Numbered from the stretch's first letter, positions 20,366-29,149 are shown. The stretch is 60,793 nucleotides of DNA from Paenibacillus sp. Soil787 (GCF_001429545.1 NZ_LMSP01000007.1:1-60793); one strand, 5' to 3'. Notes: generated by a model not told the origin, from the sequence alone. Made by a program: numbers and translations.

Positions 20366-20444
20366 CAGTTAACGGCATGTAGGAGACTGTCTATTCATTG
20401 TACGGTGAATAGACAGCCTCCCAGGTCCGTTAAACGTCTATTTC
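20366..20444. repeat. Nested inverted repeat
   Basis: GGAGACTGTCTATTCA and TGAATAGACAGCCTCC form a 15-16-bp stem with one mismatch around 8 nt. Outside this, AAATAGGCAGTTAACGG and CCGTTAAACGTCTATTT pair imperfectly, giving one long stem of about 79 nt. No T-run follows on either side. Confidence 0.7.
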
Positions 20445-20484
20445 CGCTTGGTTTCATTAGCTGTGTGTGTTAATGGGTCCGTCG

Positions 20485-20535
20485 TAAAAAAAACCGCCAG
20501 AGTCCCCATGACAAGCACAGAAACGACAGGCGGTT
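20485..20535 (-). terminator. speE terminator
   Basis: AACCGCC (20529-20535 on the minus strand) and GGCGGTT (20492-20498) form a stem with a partly paired interior and are followed by TTTTTTTTAC. Confidence 0.85.
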
Positions 20536-20543
20536 CAATTCAT

Positions 20544-21371
20544 TTATTTAATCAAATCTTCAACAAATTTAGGAAGTACGAATGCCGCTCTATGTAGGCG
20601 TGGTGTGTAGTACTTCGTTGGGAATTCCGGGATTGCTGCTTCCTCAACTTGCAGTGGATCGTGCTTTTTGCTGCCCATTGTGAAGGTCCATAGACCGCTT
20701 GGGTATGTAGGAATGTTCGCGCTGTACACACGTACGATTGGGAAGATTTCTTTGACATCACGGTTAACCGTTTGGATCAGGTCTGCTTTGAACCAAGGGT
20801 TATCCGTTTGTGCAACGAAGATCCCGTCTTCTTTTAACGCATCAAAGATACCTTGGTAGAAGCCTTTGGAGAACAATTCAACAGCTGGACCAACAGGCTC
20901 AGTGGAATCGACCATGATAACGTCGTAGGTGTTTTTGTGATCGTGAATGTGCATGTAGCCATCGTTAACAATGACTTCTACACGAGGGTTGTCTAATTCG
21001 CCGGCAATGGTTGGCAGGTACTTTTTGGAGTACTCGATCACTTTACCGTCGATATCAACAAGAACAGCCTTTTTCACTTTCGGGTGCTTCATGATTTCAC
21101 GGATTACTCCGCCGTCACCGCCGCCTACTACAAGCACGTACTCTGGGTTCGGGTGGGTAACAAGCGCAGGGTGCGCAACCATTTCATGATAGACGAATTC
21201 GTCTCTGACCGTTGTCATAACCATGCCGTCCAGGGTAAGCATTGTTCCCCATTCTTCGGTTTCGATCATTGATAGGTCTTGGAAGTCCGTTTGCTCTCTA
21301 ACGTATGTCTCTTTTACTTTTGCTGTAATGCCGAAGCTATCTGTTTGTTTCTCTGTGTACCACAGTTCCAT
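20544..21371 (-). CDS. speE: Spermidine synthase (aminopropyltransferase)
   Basis: Transfers an aminopropyl group from decarboxylated S-adenosylmethionine to putrescine. The 275-residue product starts [11 protein letters not shown], the standard SpeE N-terminus, with AAGGT 7 nt upstream, so the longer frame to 21419 is rejected. The nucleotide-binding [13 protein letters not shown] and catalytic [10 protein letters not shown] blocks are present. The gene is divergent from pbpG as in Bacillus. The agmatinase gene speB, which follows speE in Bacillus, is absent. Confidence 0.96.
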   Translation of the reverse strand: MELWYTEKQTDSFGITAKVKETYVREQTDFQDLSMIETEEWGTMLTLDGMVMTTVRDEFVYHEMVAHPALVTHPNPEYVLVVGGGDGGVIREIMKHPKVKKAVLVDIDGKVIEYSKKYLPTIAGELDNPRVEVIVNDGYMHIHDHKNTYDVIMVDSTEPVGPAVELFSKGFYQGIFDALKEDGIFVAQTDNPWFKADLIQTVNRDVKEIFPIVRVYSANIPTYPSGLWTFTMGSKKHDPLQVEEAAIPEFPTKYYTPRLHRAAFVLPKFVEDLIK

Positions 21372-21582
21372 GTTTATACCTTCTTTCGCTGCTATATTTG
21401 GATGAATAAATCCTGACATTCGTTGTCTCTAACAGTGTTCCACCAATTGGAAAAGTCATGCGAAGCGGCGCTGCAATTTCCAGTCAGTCCATACGCACAA
21501 ATTGTATTATAGTTCATTACCCCCAAAATGCAATATTTTCCTAGGGTTTTTCAACATTTAACAAAAAATATTTACAATTCGT

Positions 21583-21613
21583 TGAATACGGACTGCCATG
21601 CTTTTCCATACTG
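21583..21613 (+). promoter_or_regulatory. Sigma-F/sigma-G type promoter of pbpG
   Basis: TGAATA (21583-21588), 18 nt, CATACTG (21607-21613), close to the forespore consensus TGAATA/CATACTA, 43 nt before the ATG. pbpG of Bacillus subtilis is forespore-expressed. Confidence 0.65.
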
Positions 21614-21655
21614 GATAGTAATGACTTAGAGCATGGAGAAAGGAGGTAAGAAGAG

Positions 21656-23758
21656 ATGTCCGAGAACGAGAACCATCGTCAGCCATCCACAGGCACACCA
21701 CAAGCACCTAGGGATAAAGAGGTACCTGCGTCTATGCGCTGGATGCGTCGTATTAAGAAAATGTTCTCATTCCTATTCACTTCCTGCATTGTTTTGCTCA
21801 TCCTTGCGGCCGGCTTTTTCGTTTATTTGCGCACTCAAACTCTGCCCGTCACCAAAATGCTGCAAACCTCCCAGATGTACGATATCCACGGCGAACTGAT
21901 CGACACCTTCTATTCCGGGCAAAATCGACAGGTCGTCTCACTGGGCGAAATATCGCCTTATCTCATTAAAGCAACGCTCGCCGTGGAGGATCAGCATTTC
22001 TATGATCATTTCGGAGTAGATGTGAAGGCCGTTGCTAGGGCAGCGATTGTCAATGTGCAAGCTATGGCTAAAGTGCAAGGTGCAGGAACGATCACTCAGC
22101 AATTAGCACGGAATTTATATTTAAATCATGACCGGACTTGGTCGCGTAAAATCAAGGAAACCGTGTTCGCTGTGCAAATGGAAATGCAGCAGACGAAAGA
22201 TGAAATTCTGACGAATTATTTGAATCAGATCTATTACGGTCATTCGACGTATGGGATTGAAACGGCTTCCCAGCTATTCTTCGGCAAGCATGCCAGTGAA
22301 TTAACGTTGGCGGAAAGCGCTATGATCGCTGGTGTCCCTAAAGGGCCTCGCTACTACTCGCCGTATTATGATCTGAAGAATGCGATGGATCGGCAAAAGG
22401 TGGTGCTGCAGACGATGGTCCGCGGCGGTTTCATTACACAAAGCGCCGCTGACGCCGCAGGCCAAGAGAAGCTGACGATTCAACCGCTTACGAAGAAGAA
22501 GCCAGCTGCAGCACCCTATTTCCGAGATTATGTACGAGCACTGGCAACGGATAAGCTCGGCATACCGGAGGAACAGTTCGATGAGGGCGGCATCCGCATT
22601 TATACGACGCTTGATAAAAATGCACAGCAAATCGCTGAGAGTGTTATTACCAAGCAGCTAACGGGTAAAGCGGAACTTCAAGCCGCCCTGGTGGCAATCG
22701 ACCCGAGAACAGGTGAAATCAAAGCGATGGTCGGCGGTCGCGACTATTCCGAGAATCAGTTCAATCGTGCACTCTCGAATACGAGACAGCCAGGGTCCTC
22801 TTTTAAACCGATTGTCTATATGGTCGCCCTGCAAAATGGCTATACACCTGTAACGCAGGTAAAAAGTGAGCCGACGGTGTTCACTTACGATGAAGGCCGT
22901 CAACGATACACACCTAGAAACTTCAACGATCAGTATGCGAATGCGAATATTGATATGCGGCAGGCGATTTCGAAGTCGGACAACATCTATGCGGTGCATA
23001 CGATTCTGGATGTCGGTCCTGCGAAGGTAATCGAGCTTGCCCGCAAGCTCGGCATTGCCTCTCCGATGAAGCCGCTGCCGTCATTGGCTCTGGGCTCCTT
23101 CCCGGTAAGTCCTCTCGAAATGGCGTCAGCGTTCGGTACGATAGCGAATCAAGGCGTTCATCAAGAGACAACAGCGATTGTGCGTATTGAGGATGCGAAT
23201 GGCCAAATTTTATATGAAGCGACCCCGAAAGCGGAGCCTGTTATTGATCCGGCTGTCGCCTATGTGATGACGAATCTAATGGAGAGCGTGTTCGAAGAGG
23301 GCGGAACCGGCAACCGCGTAGCCAGTACGATTAAGCGTCCAATAGCCGGCAAAACGGGAACGACCGACACCGATGCGTGGCTGGTAGGCTTCACCCCGGA
23401 GCTCGCAACCGCCGTATGGGTTGGCTATGACAAGAGTAGGGATATTTCCACGGTTGAGTCTCACTTGGCTTCTCCGATTTTCGCGGAATTCACGGAACAA
23501 ACGTTAGAGGCAATACCGCCTAAGCTGTTCCCGATTCCTGAAGGGGTCACCAGTGTCTATATTGATCCGGCGAGCGGCAAGCTGTCCAATGAGGACTGTC
23601 CGAACTCACACATGGAGGCTTTCCTGAATGGCACGGAGCCGACAACGTATTGCACAGGCAAACCCGCGAAGCCAGCTTCGAATGATGATCCAAAGGGCAC
23701 ACCCAAAGGTCAAAACGGCTCTTGGTGGAATGATATCAAACGCTGGTGGAACGACTGA
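21656..23758 (+). CDS. pbpG: Bifunctional class A penicillin-binding protein, PbpG/PBP2d type
   Basis: A 700-residue membrane enzyme that polymerises and crosslinks peptidoglycan. A cytoplasmic basic segment is followed by a membrane anchor (about 37-58). A GT51 glycosyltransferase has catalytic E111 in EDQHFYDHFG, and a transpeptidase has S381-x-x-K384, S441-D-N443 and K566-T-G. In Bacillus this gene makes the germ-cell-wall primordium of the spore. The forespore-type promoter and the speE/ywhD neighbours support PbpG identity. GGAGG lies 9 nt before the ATG. Confidence 0.93.
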   Translation: MSENENHRQPSTGTPQAPRDKEVPASMRWMRRIKKMFSFLFTSCIVLLILAAGFFVYLRTQTLPVTKMLQTSQMYDIHGELIDTFYSGQNRQVVSLGEISPYLIKATLAVEDQHFYDHFGVDVKAVARAAIVNVQAMAKVQGAGTITQQLARNLYLNHDRTWSRKIKETVFAVQMEMQQTKDEILTNYLNQIYYGHSTYGIETASQLFFGKHASELTLAESAMIAGVPKGPRYYSPYYDLKNAMDRQKVVLQTMVRGGFITQSAADAAGQEKLTIQPLTKKKPAAAPYFRDYVRALATDKLGIPEEQFDEGGIRIYTTLDKNAQQIAESVITKQLTGKAELQAALVAIDPRTGEIKAMVGGRDYSENQFNRALSNTRQPGSSFKPIVYMVALQNGYTPVTQVKSEPTVFTYDEGRQRYTPRNFNDQYANANIDMRQAISKSDNIYAVHTILDVGPAKVIELARKLGIASPMKPLPSLALGSFPVSPLEMASAFGTIANQGVHQETTAIVRIEDANGQILYEATPKAEPVIDPAVAYVMTNLMESVFEEGGTGNRVASTIKRPIAGKTGTTDTDAWLVGFTPELATAVWVGYDKSRDISTVESHLASPIFAEFTEQTLEAIPPKLFPIPEGVTSVYIDPASGKLSNEDCPNSHMEAFLNGTEPTTYCTGKPAKPASNDDPKGTPKGQNGSWWNDIKRWWND

Positions 23759-23780
23759 TCCGCCAGTTTCCAGATAACAC

Positions 23781-23818
23781 AAAAAGGCAGAACTAAGCGC
23801 GTCTTAGTCTGCCTTTTT
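23781..23818. terminator. Bidirectional terminator between pbpG and ywhD
   Basis: AAAAAGGCAGA-ACTAAG and CTTAGT-CTGCCTTTTT form a long stem with A and T runs on both sides. It can serve pbpG (plus) and ywhD (minus). Confidence 0.85.
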
Positions 23819-23930
23819 GCTGTCCTAGTATATGAGGTAACATACACTAGGGTCTAGTATACTCGGTTCACCCAAACGTAACAATGGATGACACATAATG
23901 TTCATAATCTCGATTTATGTGTTTGACCGC

Positions 23931-24422
23931 TTAGGAAAGTGCATCTTTCAATGCTTGATCCGAGCGATTCCACCATTCCTGGTTATGCGCGATCAGCTGG
24001 TTTTTGAGCAGCGTCCGTTCCTTGTCATCCAAGCCGTCGAAGATGAATTTGCGCTTCATTGCAGCATCCATCTTATTTACGTGCTCAGCTAGAATTTTCC
24101 ACCCTCTGCGAGCTTCGGTGTCAATCAACATTTCGCAAGCGGTCATTCCAGCGTAGTAGGCACCTTCTTCAGTACGGTCTACTGCCACCCAAACGATCCA
24201 AGCTTTACGGCCGTTCGGCACATCTTCTTTGTTCGTTGAGAATTTGATGCCTTTTTCGATCTTGCTTTTGGCATGAAGTGTACCTTCATCCAGGTAGGCT
24301 TCATCTCCGTCAATAATGACACCAGATACGTTGCTTAGGTCGATCGCTCCGGCACCGAATCCTTTATGGTTCACTTTGGAACTTACTATATTTAAGGCCA
24401 GCTTCTTTTTATCCGCTTCCAT
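23931..24422 (-). CDS. ywhD: YwhD family protein
   Basis: A 163-residue protein of the YwhD family, unknown in function, conserved downstream of pbpG/speE in Bacillales. Its start (KKLALNIVSSKVNHKGFGAGAIDLSN) and its end (HNQEWWNRSDQALKDAL) agree with the family. It has no signal peptide or membrane segment. It converges with pbpG. Confidence 0.88.
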   Translation of the reverse strand: MEADKKKLALNIVSSKVNHKGFGAGAIDLSNVSGVIIDGDEAYLDEGTLHAKSKIEKGIKFSTNKEDVPNGRKAWIVWVAVDRTEEGAYYAGMTACEMLIDTEARRGWKILAEHVNKMDAAMKRKFIFDGLDDKERTLLKNQLIAHNQEWWNRSDQALKDALS

Positions 24423-24560
24423 GAGGGCACCTTCCAGTCTTCATAATGTTAAAATGACGCTTTGCTCTCATTGTAGCTAAAGTCACCCTCCAGAACAAGG
24501 GCTGGTTGCTGTTGGTGTCGCTCTTGGTGTGGCAGGGCGGCTACTCGTTGCCTTCTTTTA

Positions 24561-25091
24561 CTACTTCACTTCTACCGTGATACTGCCGACGGCCCTTTCA
24601 TCTATAAAAGCATCCAACCGCCACAAGCCCGGTTTATCGAACCTCATCATTGTGGAAAAAACCGTATCAGCCCCATTCTGCGGTCCGCCTCCGGGGAAAT
24701 TGATCTCCTCAACCAAAGCAAACCTATCCAGTAGAGCAGGGTTTTTCACTCCGCTTATTACACTCACTGCTTCAACGCGAAATTTCTTTCCTGTATAAGG
24801 ATCCCCTTGATTCCATAAATGCCACACACAGAAACTTGGTTCCTTAGCTTTATAAACACCCTGACGAATCAAAATACCGACCTTCCCCTGCTCACCTTGT
24901 AAATAAATGCTACCGCTTTTAAAAACAGGACTTACCTTGACCTTATCAAGCTCCGCTGCCGGCGTAACCTTTTCCGGAGATTGTACGTTAACCGCTCTAG
25001 GAAACCAAGAAAATTGAGAAAGCACAGTGATGAGAGCAATCAGACCAACGAAGCAGCTCAAAACAACGATCACTTTTCTGAATTTTTGCAT
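24561..25091 (-). CDS. Membrane-anchored protein with an immunoglobulin-like domain
   Basis: 176 residues, with one N-terminal membrane segment (about 8-28) and a beta-rich exterior. Segments such as GKVGILIRQGVY, WHLWNQGDPYTGKKFRVEAVS and KPGLWRLDAFIDERAVGSITVEVK look like an Ig/FixG-type sandwich. It may belong to DUF4871, but I cannot confirm that. The ATG at 25091 is preceded by GGGGAGG. It is divergent from the M1 peptidase gene. Confidence 0.7.
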   Translation of the reverse strand: MQKFRKVIVVLSCFVGLIALITVLSQFSWFPRAVNVQSPEKVTPAAELDKVKVSPVFKSGSIYLQGEQGKVGILIRQGVYKAKEPSFCVWHLWNQGDPYTGKKFRVEAVSVISGVKNPALLDRFALVEEINFPGGGPQNGADTVFSTMMRFDKPGLWRLDAFIDERAVGSITVEVK

Positions 25092-25176
25092 CAATTTCCA
25101 CCTCCCCTATACCTTATAGACTCCTTGTTTAGCCTCTTCGTTCCCCCTCCTTCTAACAATTCTTTTCCAACCTCAG

Positions 25177-25205
25177 AAATATTCCCTAGGTTGTCTACAT
25201 ATACA
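25177..25205 (+). promoter_or_regulatory. Possible sigma-E type promoter of the M1 peptidase gene
   Basis: AAATATT (25177-25183), 14 nt, CATATACA (25198-25205), similar to the mother-cell consensus, 35 nt before the start. Based on pattern only. Confidence 0.4.
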
Positions 25206-25239
25206 TGCTGTAGATGCTTGTTTAGGCGGGGTGGATATT

Positions 25240-27240
25240 ATGAGTGTTCTATTCAAAAACCGCAAGGTTCAATGGTTCGTTGTCATGCTCCTTGCAGCAG
25301 GCACTGTCCTGCTGTCTGAAAATTTGCTCCCATCTACAAGTAAATTGGCCGTTCCAGTCGTCTCTAAGGATGAAAGGTCTGCTCCTGCGCCGGACATGCA
25401 GCCTGCAGATAGCGGCAAGCCATTAGAGAAGCAAGCGCCGACAGCGCTTAGCTATCGGATTGCGGAGTATCACATGAACGTTTCTTACACGCCCGAAACG
25501 AGACAGCTCAATGGCCAACAAACGTTAACTTGGGAAAATCCGGGAACCGTTCCTGTGCAAGAGATTTACCTCCATCTGTATCCCAATGCATTTGCCTCAA
25601 AGAAAACGACGTTTATGCGTGAATCCGGTGGTAAACTGCGTGAAGATGAAGCCAAGGCAGACAGTAGTGGCAGTATGAAGTTGCTTTCTGTGAAAACGGT
25701 TGACGGAGAGGATCTCAGTATGCGCATGGCATTCGTCCAGCCGGATGACGGCAACAAGGACGATCATACGCTGCTCAAAATCCCGCTGCCTAAACCGGTA
25801 GGCGCAGGAGAGCAAGTTACAATCAAGACGGAATTCCTCGTCAAGTTGCCTGCCGCCTTCGCGAGAATGGGCTATGTGGATGACTTCGTCATGGCCGGAC
25901 AATGGTTCCCTAAAGTTGCTGCCTATGAGCGTGTTGGCACGAGAGGACGTACAGAACCTGGGTGGAATCTCCACCAGTACCATGGAAATTCGGAATTTTA
26001 TGCCGATTTCGGAATGTATGACGTGAAAATTCAAGTGCCGCAGAACTACATCGTAGCAGCTACCGGTTTCCCGGTTAAGCCTGCTGTGACGGACAATGGG
26101 ATGAAGACGTACCAATTTTATGCGGATGATGTGCATGACTTCGCTTGGTCGGCATCGCCTCATTTCGTTTATGTGGAAGAACCCTACTCGACTGCACAAA
26201 TACCCGGGGTCAAAATCAAGCTCTATCTCGATCCTAATCATCAAGACTTGAAGGACCGCTATATGTATGCTGCCAAAAAGGCACTTTCCCGCTACAGCCA
26301 ATGGTACGGACCGTATCCTTACTCAACCCTTTCGATTGTCGTACCTCCCCCAGGAGGCAACGGTGTAGGCGGTATGGAATATCCGACTTTGGTAACGTCG
26401 TGGGATGCTAGCGACAAGAAACCTGATCTAGAGCTAGAACGTGTCGTTGTTCATGAGATTGGACATCAATTCTTCTATGGAATCGTAGCTAGCAATGAAT
26501 TTGAAGAAGCTTGGCTGGATGAGGGCTTTACCTCCTATGCTGAGGATAAAGTCATGGAAGCAGAATATGGGGTGTCCCCTAATTTACCTGTCGAGTCAAG
26601 CTTTATTACATCTCCACAAACCCTGAAGATGAACTCGTGGGCCTATGCGGGACATGATCAATACGCAGAGAATGTGTACACACGAGGTAAACTCGTACTT
26701 AAAGCCATTGAGAAGCAGGTTGGCACCAAAACGATGGACAAAATTATGCGCACTTATTTCCTACGTTGGGAATTTAAACACCCTTCTACGAAGGACTTCC
26801 AGAACGTTGTGGAAGAAGTGACCAAAACGAAGTGGGATGACTTCTTCAATCAATATGTATACGGCGCCATGATGATGGATTACACCGTGGAGAGCATTCG
26901 CGTCAAATCCGTGGGCACCAAAGGGGCTGAATCCTACGAAAGTGCCGTTCTCATCACCAAAAAAGGCGGAAATTCGCCAGAGGTGCCGATCCAGTTCCAT
27001 TTCTCTGATGGCACCATGCTTGATAAGACATGGGATGGTAAAGAAAGCAGTATCGAATTCAAACTAACCCACAAGACTCCTGTTGACTGGGTTCGGATTG
27101 ATCCTAATTACTCGCTTGTACTGGAAAATAAACATATTAATAATTTTATGCAAACACAAGTGGATACCAAGTGGAAAATCCGCTGGAATCTCGGTCTCAT
27201 TCAATTCCTGCAAGCCATATCCGGCTGGGTCACCTGGTAA
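25240..27240 (+). CDS. M1-family zinc metallopeptidase, membrane-anchored
   Basis: A 666-residue gluzincin with the aminopeptidase N fold. Zinc ligands lie in HEIGH (405-409) with E428 18 residues later (HExxH-x18-E), and GGMEYP replaces the exopeptidase motif GAMEN about 50 residues before. An N-terminal membrane segment (about 8-28) places the catalytic part outside. The ATG at 25240 has GGGGTGG in front; a GTG at 25231 is the alternative. It probably forms an operon with the membrane protein at 27347. Substrates are unknown. Confidence 0.9.
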   Translation: MSVLFKNRKVQWFVVMLLAAGTVLLSENLLPSTSKLAVPVVSKDERSAPAPDMQPADSGKPLEKQAPTALSYRIAEYHMNVSYTPETRQLNGQQTLTWENPGTVPVQEIYLHLYPNAFASKKTTFMRESGGKLREDEAKADSSGSMKLLSVKTVDGEDLSMRMAFVQPDDGNKDDHTLLKIPLPKPVGAGEQVTIKTEFLVKLPAAFARMGYVDDFVMAGQWFPKVAAYERVGTRGRTEPGWNLHQYHGNSEFYADFGMYDVKIQVPQNYIVAATGFPVKPAVTDNGMKTYQFYADDVHDFAWSASPHFVYVEEPYSTAQIPGVKIKLYLDPNHQDLKDRYMYAAKKALSRYSQWYGPYPYSTLSIVVPPPGGNGVGGMEYPTLVTSWDASDKKPDLELERVVVHEIGHQFFYGIVASNEFEEAWLDEGFTSYAEDKVMEAEYGVSPNLPVESSFITSPQTLKMNSWAYAGHDQYAENVYTRGKLVLKAIEKQVGTKTMDKIMRTYFLRWEFKHPSTKDFQNVVEEVTKTKWDDFFNQYVYGAMMMDYTVESIRVKSVGTKGAESYESAVLITKKGGNSPEVPIQFHFSDGTMLDKTWDGKESSIEFKLTHKTPVDWVRIDPNYSLVLENKHINNFMQTQVDTKWKIRWNLGLIQFLQAISGWVTW

Positions 27241-27257
27241 GCGACTAGGCTTATCCA

Positions 27258-27333
27258 ATGCTTACGAAGAAAGTTTTCCTACGGAAAACTCAGGTTATGC
27301 TTACGATGCCAGTTTTGCTAAAGCAAAACTCTT
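27258..27333 (+). repeat. Tandem 39-nt hairpin repeat
   Basis: Two units begin ATGCTTACGA, 39 nt apart. Each holds a hairpin: AGTTTTCC/GGAAAACT in the first and AGTTTTGCT/AGCAAAACT in the second. The second ends at the ribosome binding site AGGAGGG of the next gene. Confidence 0.8.
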
Positions 27334-27346
27334 AGGAGGGACAACT

Positions 27347-28165
27347 GTGGCAACTTATATCAAGTCTGGCTTCAGGGCGGCTTTGCGGCAACCTTTTGCC
27401 ACGATCGTCTTGTTCCTGTATCAGATGGGCTGGGGCATCCTGCTGTATAAGCTTGTACAGGGTGTTCTCGTCCCTCTCATGCACCGCTTTCCAGGTGGCG
27501 AGCAGCCGAAGCAAGCGCTGCAGCTATTTCTAGCTGAAGGACAGTTCCAACTGGTCAAAACCGATCTTAGCCATTCCTACCTCTGGTGGCTGGCTGCTCT
27601 ACTTGTTATTCGCATGCTGCTCACCCCGATGCTTAATAGCGGCGTCTACTATTCGCTGACTCATTCCCAGCAAAATGCCGGCTATCGCTTTTTCCGAGGC
27701 ATCAAGGAGCTCATGCTCCCATTCCTAATCGTGTACGTCGTCCGAATCTCGCTCTCCTTGCTGCCGCTCATATGGCTGTTTCCCAAAGCGCAAAAGCAAT
27801 TCGCACATACCGCATCTTATGAGCAAGCAGCCCTCCAATTGCTGCCTTGGTTTCTGGGCTTGCTCGTCTATGGCTTTATCTTACATCTTCTCTTTATGTA
27901 CGTGCAGTTCGCGATTGCCGCCAAACTTGGCATTTTGTCCACCATCATTACTTTCGTTCGCAGTTTGCTTCCTATTATCGGGCTTGCGCTTATCCTCCTA
28001 CTTGCCTCGGGACTATTGGCAGGGGTCACAGTCACAGCAACTTACCTATGGGCAGGTCTGGTAGCGCTAATCATTTATCAGCTCTTCCCACTATTCCACA
28101 TTTTCTTTCAAATGTGGGCTATAACTTCCCAATATCAGCTCCTTTCTGCCAAAATGAACGGCTAA
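27347..28165 (+). CDS. Polytopic membrane protein
   Basis: 272 residues with about six hydrophobic segments, including IVLFLYQMGWGILLYKLVQG, LLPFLIVYVVRISLSLLPLIW and the C-terminal VALIIYQLFPLFHIFFQMWA. I do not recognise the family. The GTG at 27347 follows AGGAGGG by 6 nt. The frame stays open to 27083, but that part overlaps the peptidase gene and the hairpin repeat and is not used. Cotranscription with the M1 peptidase is likely because no terminator separates them. Confidence 0.75.
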   Translation: MATYIKSGFRAALRQPFATIVLFLYQMGWGILLYKLVQGVLVPLMHRFPGGEQPKQALQLFLAEGQFQLVKTDLSHSYLWWLAALLVIRMLLTPMLNSGVYYSLTHSQQNAGYRFFRGIKELMLPFLIVYVVRISLSLLPLIWLFPKAQKQFAHTASYEQAALQLLPWFLGLLVYGFILHLLFMYVQFAIAAKLGILSTIITFVRSLLPIIGLALILLLASGLLAGVTVTATYLWAGLVALIIYQLFPLFHIFFQMWAITSQYQLLSAKMNG

Positions 28166-28205
28166 GTGCATATAAATAAGCTGAAATTAGCACATTTTCT
28201 TCTCC

Positions 28206-28230
28206 CCCCTTGCAAAAGGGGCTTTTTTTT
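28206..28230 (+). terminator. Terminator after the membrane protein gene
   Basis: CCCCTT, GCAA loop, AAGGGG (28206-28221), followed by CTTTTTTTT. Confidence 0.9.
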
Positions 28231-28293
28231 GTTTATTTCCCTAACAAACTTGCATATTTTTATTAGTATACTCATAGAAAAGGAGGATTTTAA

Positions 28294-28311
28294 ATGTTTA
28301 TGACGAATTAA
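28294..28311 (+). CDS. Possible micro-ORF (MFMTN) before the riboswitch
   Basis: Five codons and a stop, preceded by a perfect AAAGGAGG 7 nt upstream. They lie between a TATACT box (28267-28272) and the c-di-AMP aptamer. The strength of the RBS on a five-codon frame is unusual. It may be a translated leader or a chance product. Confidence 0.35.
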   Translation: MFMTN

Positions 28312-28340
28312 AGGACTAGCATCAAAAAAACCAAATATTT

Positions 28341-28461
28341 CATGCCGAATTCCTCATTTCTTGGGGAAACGGGGGAACCACTACCCGGGTGAATTGATCT
28401 TGCCAGACAGGGATCATAGGGAACCTTCAACCGAACCCTCCAGCTAACCTCGTAGGCACCG
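28341..28461 (+). promoter_or_regulatory. Cyclic di-AMP riboswitch (ydaO-yuaA type)
   Basis: The conserved blocks GGGGGAACC, CCGGGTGAAT, CATAGGGAACCTTCAACCG and CAGCTAACCTCGTAGGC appear in the right order for the ydaO aptamer. It precedes an NlpC/P60 hydrolase, a classic target. c-di-AMP normally switches such genes off. The expression platform between the aptamer and the TTG start is only about 15 nt, so the mechanism may involve the RBS. Confidence 0.92.
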
Positions 28462-28476
28462 GAAGGAGACAAGCAG

Positions 28477-28953
28477 TTGAGAAAGATTGTTGCTCTTGTT
28501 TTTAGTCTTGTTTTGTTTTTGAGTGTAGGTTTAGGAAGCGTGTCAGCAGCACAATCCACTTTGGATGAAACGGTTGACGGATTGCTAGGAATTCCGTACA
28601 GAACGGCGGGAACGACCACAAAGGGCTTTGATTGCTCTGGTTTCACTGCATACGTTTTCGACAAATTCGGCATTGATCTTCCTCATAGCTCATCATCTCA
28701 AAATAACGAAGGCTACTGGATTGACAAAAAAGATCTTCGTAAAGGTGATCTTGTGTTCTTTGACACAAGCGGTGGTAAAGGTATTTCTCACGTTGGTATC
28801 TACCTTGGAGACGGTGAATTCATTCACTCTGCATCCAATGAAGGTATAGTGAAAAGCAAACTTAGCCAATCTTATTATGCGAAGCGGTATGTATCAGCCA
28901 GACGTGTTCTGTGGGATGATATCTACAACCAATTAACTGCTGAATCCAAGTAA
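28477..28953 (+). CDS. Secreted NlpC/P60 cell-wall hydrolase
   Basis: A 158-residue peptidase with a signal peptide (1-25, cleaved after VSA) and one NlpC/P60 domain. The catalytic triad is C53 (FDCSGF), H105 (SHVGIYLG) and H117 (FIHSAS). Such enzymes cut D-gamma-Glu-diaminopimelate bonds in peptidoglycan. The start is TTG with GGAG upstream. There is no added wall-binding repeat. Control by the c-di-AMP riboswitch just upstream ties it to osmotic and wall homeostasis. Confidence 0.92.
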   Translation: MRKIVALVFSLVLFLSVGLGSVSAAQSTLDETVDGLLGIPYRTAGTTTKGFDCSGFTAYVFDKFGIDLPHSSSSQNNEGYWIDKKDLRKGDLVFFDTSGGKGISHVGIYLGDGEFIHSASNEGIVKSKLSQSYYAKRYVSARRVLWDDIYNQLTAESK

Positions 28954-28970
28954 ATTTTTGTACGATTCAT

Positions 28971-29023
28971 GAATAAAGCCCAGACAAGCCCAGCTCGAAG
29001 AGCAGCTTTCAGGGCTTTTATTC
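28971..29023 (+). terminator. Terminator after the NlpC/P60 gene
   Basis: GAATAAAGCCC and GGGCTTTTATTC are 11-12-nt arms around an AGCTC/GAGCAGCT interior. Confidence 0.75.
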
Positions 29024-29106
29024 ATTTCGGAGGCTGCGTTCAATTAATTGTACAGCAGCAAAGAAGTGAGCAAGAATAGTTATTTTAGCATGCGAATTCT
29101 CGTAAC

Positions 29107-29135
29107 TTGACATCGCATGTCAGATGTTCTATAAT
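29107..29135 (+). promoter_or_regulatory. Consensus promoter of the guanidine exporter operon
   Basis: TTGACA (29107-29112), 17 nt, TATAAT (29130-29135): perfect sigma-A hexamers at ideal spacing, immediately upstream of the riboswitch. Confidence 0.9.
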
Positions 29136-29149
29136 AACGCCATGTCGTT

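Larger units (their letters stand above)
19182..20543. other. 1.36-kb non-coding, repeat-rich region
   Basis: No supportable gene. It contains TTTGATG/TGCA-type repeats (19378-19562), a 43-nt minisatellite (19672-20113), a nested hairpin (20366-20444) and the speE terminator. Open frames in the minisatellite run on both strands and shift frame at each unit, so they are not counted. Confidence 0.8.

Noticed and set aside
28245..28272. TTGCAT...TATACT promoter before the c-di-AMP riboswitch
   Set aside because: The spacer is only 11 nt, so the pair cannot act as a normal sigma-A promoter; only the TATACT box is kept as a hint.
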